Assembly: GCA_026985975.1 (NCBI GenBank)
Contig: JALSPL010000498.1
Coordinates: forward strand, 1 to 7,263
Source: Anaerolineae bacterium
Lineage (GTDB): Bacteria; Chloroflexota; Anaerolineae; J102
Length of the DNA stretch: 7,263 nt
Direction of reading: 5' to 3'
The position numbers were made by a program, and so were the translations under genes. The notes beneath the pieces were generated by a model that was given only the letters and a program-made list of their open reading frames with translations, ran no database searches and had not been told where the DNA came from. Shown here piece after piece: positions 5,070-7,263 of this stretch. How positions within the stretch are numbered: the stretch's first letter is position 1; each line of letters starts with the position of its first letter.

Positions 5070-6077
5070 TCAAACCAATCCTGCGGTCTCTTCCAGACCG
5101 AACATCAGGTTCATATTCTGCACGGCCTGGCCGCTGGCGCCTTTCAGTAGATTATCCTCGCTGGCGGTGATAATCCATTGGCCGGGCCGGGGCAGTGGCG
5201 TGAGACCGATGGCGATGCGGTTGCTGTGCACCGTGTGACGCAACGTCGCAGTCTGGCCCGGGGGCAGCAGGTGGATGAAGGGCTCGGCGTCATACGCCCG
5301 CCGATAAATGTCCCGCACATCCTGCTGGCTCAGGCCGGGATCGACCTCGACATAGAGGGTGGAGAGGATGCCGCGATTGACGGGGATGAGATGGGGGGAG
5401 AAGGTAATCTGCACATCGGGAACATGGCGGCCCAAAATCAGCTCCATCTCGGCGATGTGACGATGGGCGTAGCCGATGCTGTAGGGAACCATGTTTTCGT
5501 TGATCTCCACAAAATGGCTGCCGAGGCGCAGTTTGCGACCCGCGCCCGATACGCCCGATTTGGAATCAGCAATGATGCGCGGGCCCAAAACGCCGGCCCG
5601 GGCCAGCGGCCACAGCCCCAGATTGACGCTGGTGGGATAACAGCCGGGATTGGCCACCAATTCAGCCCCGGCGATGGCCGTCCGGTTCACCTCGCACAGG
5701 CCATAGACCGCGGTTTGCAGCAAGTCGGTCTGGGTGTGAGGCGTGGCGTACCAGCGTTCATACACCTGCGGGTCGGGCAGCCGGAAGTCGGCCGAGAGAT
5801 CGATGGCCCGCACGCCCGCGGCTCGGGCCCGGGCCACCGCCTCCATGCTGGCCGCGTGGGGCAGGCAGAAGAAGATGACGTCGGCCTGCGAAAGCGGCGC
5901 GTCATCGAAGCGAATGAGAGGCGTGTCGTCGGGCGTGGGATAGAGATCGCTGATGCGTTTGCCCGCGGAGGACTCCGATGTGGCCCACGCCAGTCGGGCC
6001 CGGGGGTGGCGGGCGATGAGTTGGATGAGTTCGTAGCCGGTGTAGCCGGTGGCTCCGACAATGCCGATGTTGAGCAT
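5070..6077 (-). CDS. argC: N-acetyl-gamma-glutamyl-phosphate reductase
   Basis: 335 residues. It reduces N-acetylglutamyl-5-phosphate to the semialdehyde with NADPH, the third step of ornithine synthesis. The N terminus has the dinucleotide motif GIVGATGYTG (5-14). The catalytic cysteine is C146 in VANPGCYPTS. SKSGVSGAGR at 172-181 and GYAHRHIAEME near 202-212 are typical of the substrate-binding half. The start MLNIGIVG at 6077 is chosen because AAGGA (6089-6085) lies seven bases upstream; an in-frame TTG at 6098 would place the ribosome site inside the coding region and overlap the terminator T-run. It is first in argC-argB-argD and is preceded by an apparent attenuator. Confidence 0.96.
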   Translation of the reverse strand: MLNIGIVGATGYTGYELIQLIARHPRARLAWATSESSAGKRISDLYPTPDDTPLIRFDDAPLSQADVIFFCLPHAASMEAVARARAAGVRAIDLSADFRLPDPQVYERWYATPHTQTDLLQTAVYGLCEVNRTAIAGAELVANPGCYPTSVNLGLWPLARAGVLGPRIIADSKSGVSGAGRKLRLGSHFVEINENMVPYSIGYAHRHIAEMELILGRHVPDVQITFSPHLIPVNRGILSTLYVEVDPGLSQQDVRDIYRRAYDAEPFIHLLPPGQTATLRHTVHSNRIAIGLTPLPRPGQWIITASEDNLLKGASGQAVQNMNLMFGLEETAGLV

Positions 6078-6098
6078 GGCGGTTTCCTTAGATGGCAA

Positions 6099-6126
6099 GA
6101 AAAAAGCCCCCCGGTTGGAGAGCTTT
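6099..6126 (-). terminator. Intrinsic terminator in the argC leader (attenuator terminator)
   Basis: On the minus strand, AAAGCTCTCC (6126-6117) pairs with the G6-CTTT arm (6112-6103) over a four-base loop AACC (6116-6113), with two G-U pairs, and six T follow C6106. It ends 10 bp before the argC ribosome binding site and after the upstream gene has its own stop and a new promoter. Its natural target is therefore the argC leader transcript. Confidence 0.85.
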
Positions 6127-6226
6127 GGCGTGTCGTTGGAATGACCCCGCGAGCGCTTTTCCAGGCCGGAGTGTGGCTGGCTAGAAAAGAGGACGCCTGG
6201 AGCGGAGGAACAGGGTGATCATGATG
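6111..6226 (-). promoter_or_regulatory. Arginine attenuator leader upstream of argC
   Basis: Three alternative pairings are visible. Segment 1 (TCCAGGC, 6201-6195, inside the leader Arg codons) pairs with segment 2 (GCCTGGA, 6166-6160) over 7 bp. Segment 2 extended (CCGG 6169-6166, TGGA 6163-6160, AGC 6157-6155) pairs with segment 3 (GCT 6123-6121, TCCA 6119-6116, CCGG 6114-6111) for 11 bp with two small internal loops. Segment 3 also forms the 5' arm and loop of the terminator. A ribosome stalled at the Arg codons would cover segment 1, free segment 2 and block termination. This is the classic trp/his-type logic applied to arginine. Confidence 0.65.
6181..6222 (-). CDS. Arg-containing leader peptide of the argC operon
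   Basis: A 13-codon ORF reads MITLFLRSRRPLF then TAG. Arg codons are CGC, AGG and CGT at positions 7, 9 and 10. It also holds three Leu, so the sensed amino acid is inferred from the operon rather than proved. The ATG is about four bases after the predicted transcription start and has no Shine-Dalgarno, so it would be translated as a leaderless message. The stop codon lies 11 nt before attenuator segment 2, so a terminating ribosome would cover part of it, as needed for termination under arginine excess. Confidence 0.6.
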   Translation of the reverse strand: MITLFLRSRRPLF

Positions 6227-6232
6227 GCCGGA

Positions 6233-6261
6233 AGCTTAGCATGAAGAAAGATGATTGTCAA
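6233..6261 (-). promoter_or_regulatory. argC operon promoter
   Basis: The minus-strand -35 is TTGACA (6261-6256), followed by a 17-bp spacer and TAAGCT (6238-6233) with an extended -10 TG one base upstream. The predicted start is near 6226. The -35 overlaps the stop codon of the upstream gene (6260-6258). A 9-bp inverted repeat, GCATGAAGA (6239-6247) and TCTTCATGC (6262-6270), brackets the spacer and -35 and could be a repressor operator. A smaller palindrome, GATTGTCAATC, sits at 6253-6263. Confidence 0.7.
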
Positions 6262-6908
6262 TCTTCATGCTGACGAGCCTGGCTTTTGATGGCTTCGGCC
6301 CGGGCGATGGCCTCCGCCTCGGGCAGGGTGACGGTCTCGGGCAGCGGGGCCACATCCAACGCCGATTCAGGGTCGGTCATCACGACGGTTTCCGGCTGGA
6401 TGGCCGCGGGCGCGGGCGGGGGAGGCGGCGGAATGACCTGCGCCGCGGACGCGGGCTGCGTCGCGGTGAAATCGGCTGCGGGCGCGCCGCATTGCGGGCA
6501 TCGTTTCCACCCCGGCTCCAGCAGATAGCCGCATTGCGGGCAGGGATGTTTGAGCTCGGCCTCACAATAGGGGCAATACTGCCATTCGGGCTTGACGGGC
6601 CGCCCGCAGTTGTGGCAGGAAGGCGCCAGTTCCAGCTCCTTCAGCAAAATTTCCTCTTCCAGCGCCCGATCGTACTGCTCGGCCAGGGTCTGTTTGGGCC
6701 GCACCAGGATGTAGATGAGCAGACCGATGACATTGAACACGGCCACCAGCAGCACGGCCAGCAGCGCTGCAAAGATATCGGCTGAGCGGGAGCGGATGTC
6801 CCGCCAGGTCCAGATGATGAGGCCCACCCAAAAGGCGGCCAGCAGCCCGCCGATGATGGCCACCACCCAGGTGAGGCCAACGCCCAGCAGGTTGAATAGT
6901 TGATCCAT
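6258..6908 (-). CDS. Two-helix membrane protein with double zinc ribbon
   Basis: 216 residues. Residues 1-10 are short and amphipathic, followed by two transmembrane helices (about 11-34 and 46-69) and a charged helix LAEQYDRALEEEILLKELEL. Two zinc ribbons come next: C98-x2-C101 with C112-x2-C115, and C123-x2-C126 with C137-x2-C140. A Pro/Ala-rich tail with a hexaproline run at about 160-165 and an acidic end complete it. By the positive-inside rule the ribbons should be cytoplasmic. It belongs to the loosely defined membrane zinc-ribbon proteins of unknown function. AAAGGAG lies 13 bases before the ATG at 6908, a long spacing, but no better start is visible. It has its own likely promoter and ends where the argC promoter begins, so it is probably not in the arg operon. 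Confidence 0.85.
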   Translation of the reverse strand: MDQLFNLLGVGLTWVVAIIGGLLAAFWVGLIIWTWRDIRSRSADIFAALLAVLLVAVFNVIGLLIYILVRPKQTLAEQYDRALEEEILLKELELAPSCHNCGRPVKPEWQYCPYCEAELKHPCPQCGYLLEPGWKRCPQCGAPAADFTATQPASAAQVIPPPPPPAPAAIQPETVVMTDPESALDVAPLPETVTLPEAEAIARAEAIKSQARQHED

Positions 6909-6954
6909 GATATACAGATAACTCCTTTACAGGAAGATTGTCTTTTGAAAATGG

Positions 6955-6972
6955 GGCGGCGCAAGAACCGCC
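6955..6972 (-). promoter_or_regulatory. Hairpin in the 5' UTR of the zinc-ribbon gene
   Basis: GGCGG (6955-6959) and CCGCC (6968-6972) can pair over an 8-nt loop, about 50 bp before the start codon. Not followed by a T-run. Role unknown. Confidence 0.3.
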
Positions 6973-6984
6973 AATGGACGCCCA

Positions 6985-7012
6985 ATCATAACATAAGGCA
7001 GGTGTCAGACAA
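6985..7012 (-). promoter_or_regulatory. Likely promoter of the zinc-ribbon gene
   Basis: On the minus strand, TTGTCT (7012-7007), a 16-bp spacer and TATGAT (6990-6985). Start predicted near 6978, giving a 70-nt 5' UTR. Confidence 0.45.
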
Positions 7013-7039
7013 AACTAATCGGCCCATCGCACCCACACC

Positions 7040-7066
7040 TTTCGCGGACGCGCATTATGCGCGAAA
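7040..7066. terminator. Palindromic hairpin at the glycosyltransferase stop codon
   Basis: CGCGCAT and ATGCGCG (7049-7063) form a perfect palindrome centred on the stop codon. An overlapping alternative pairs TTTCGCG (7040-7046) with CGCGAAA (7060-7066). No T-run follows on the minus strand, so it would be at most a weak or factor-assisted terminator. Confidence 0.35.
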
Positions 7067-7263
7067 CAATTTTTCCATCTCCGGCGCAATCGCATCCCAA
7101 CTAAAATGCTGCTGAATGAAGGCCCGCCCCCTGCGTCCCATTTCTTCCGCCTGCTGATGATCCGCCAACAGATCAATGATGCGTTGAGCGAAGTCTCGGG
7201 GCTCGTCGGCCAGGGCCAGATGCACGCCATCCTGCACGGGGATGCCGTCGGCACCCAGGCGGG
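7055..7263 (-). CDS. Glycosyltransferase, GT4-type, C-terminal fragment
   Basis: The minus-strand frame open to the right edge gives about 69 residues, reading RLGADGIPVQDGVHLALADEP and continuing FAQRIIDLLADHQQAEEMGRRGRAFIQQHFSWDAIAPEMEKLFRA, then TAA. The order 'G-I-P-V-x-D-G-V-H-L then A-D-x-P then FA..I..LL.D', then G..GR..I...FSW..I, is the usual C terminus of GT-B family 4 glycosyltransferases, where the acidic part of the nucleotide-sugar site lies just before the visible fragment. Donor and acceptor cannot be told from this part. The start and catalytic centre lie outside the window. Confidence 0.82.
   Translation of the reverse strand, partial: RLGADGIPVQDGVHLALADEPRDFAQRIIDLLADHQQAEEMGRRGRAFIQQHFSWDAIAPEMEKLFRA

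Noticed and set aside
6078..6098. Upstream TTG start for argC
   Set aside because: It would place the good AAGGA ribosome site inside the gene and the start next to the terminator T-run. The ATG at 6077 begins right at the conserved first strand.
6099..6230. T-box or arginine riboswitch in the argC leader
   Set aside because: I see no T-box TGGNACCGCG-type motif or specifier loop, while a short ORF with alternative stems is present.

Overview
The window looks like a chromosomal segment of a fairly GC-rich environmental bacterium. The short GNAT-type N-acetylglutamate synthase, the argC-argB-argD order and the two-helix zinc-ribbon protein would fit Chloroflexota. That placement is an impression from gene style, not a search result. 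Nearly all genes are on the minus strand.

Layout, in minus-strand order from the right edge. First comes the C-terminal end of a GT4-type glycosyltransferase (7263-7055), then a small membrane protein with paired zinc ribbons (6908-6258), then an arginine biosynthesis cluster: argC (6077-5070), argB (4884-4084) and argD (4037-2853). A 1.8-kb IS110-family insertion follows, with a complete DEDD transposase (2356-1046). After it lies a short argA-like N-acetyltransferase (688-218). The left edge holds the last 54 codons of an unrecognised plus-strand gene, convergent with argA.

The arg enzymes would carry glutamate to N-acetylornithine: ArgA acetylates glutamate, ArgB phosphorylates, ArgC reduces, ArgD transaminates. 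No argJ or argE is in the window, so deacetylation or transacetylation must be encoded elsewhere. The IS110 insertion lies between argD and argA and has probably separated argA from the rest of a former operon.

The most notable non-coding structure is the argC leader (6077-6261). It has a TTGACA/extended -10 promoter, a nearly leaderless 13-codon ORF (MITLFLRSRRPLF) with three Arg codons, and three mutually exclusive pairings that end in a textbook intrinsic terminator just before the argC ribosome binding site. This reads as a ribosome-mediated transcription attenuator sensing arginine. I know of no well-established bacterial arg operon attenuator of this kind.

Other structures stand out. 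The 5' non-coding part of the IS110 element folds like a bridge RNA (stem, large internal loop, apical hairpin). A 30-bp inverted repeat brackets the IS region. A near-consensus plus-strand promoter followed by two strong hairpins points into the 3' end of the transposase gene. A 10-bp-period repeat, GAGATTCATC, ending in a palindrome, occurs just upstream of argB and again upstream of argA. Those are the two arg genes that lack a visible Shine-Dalgarno sequence.
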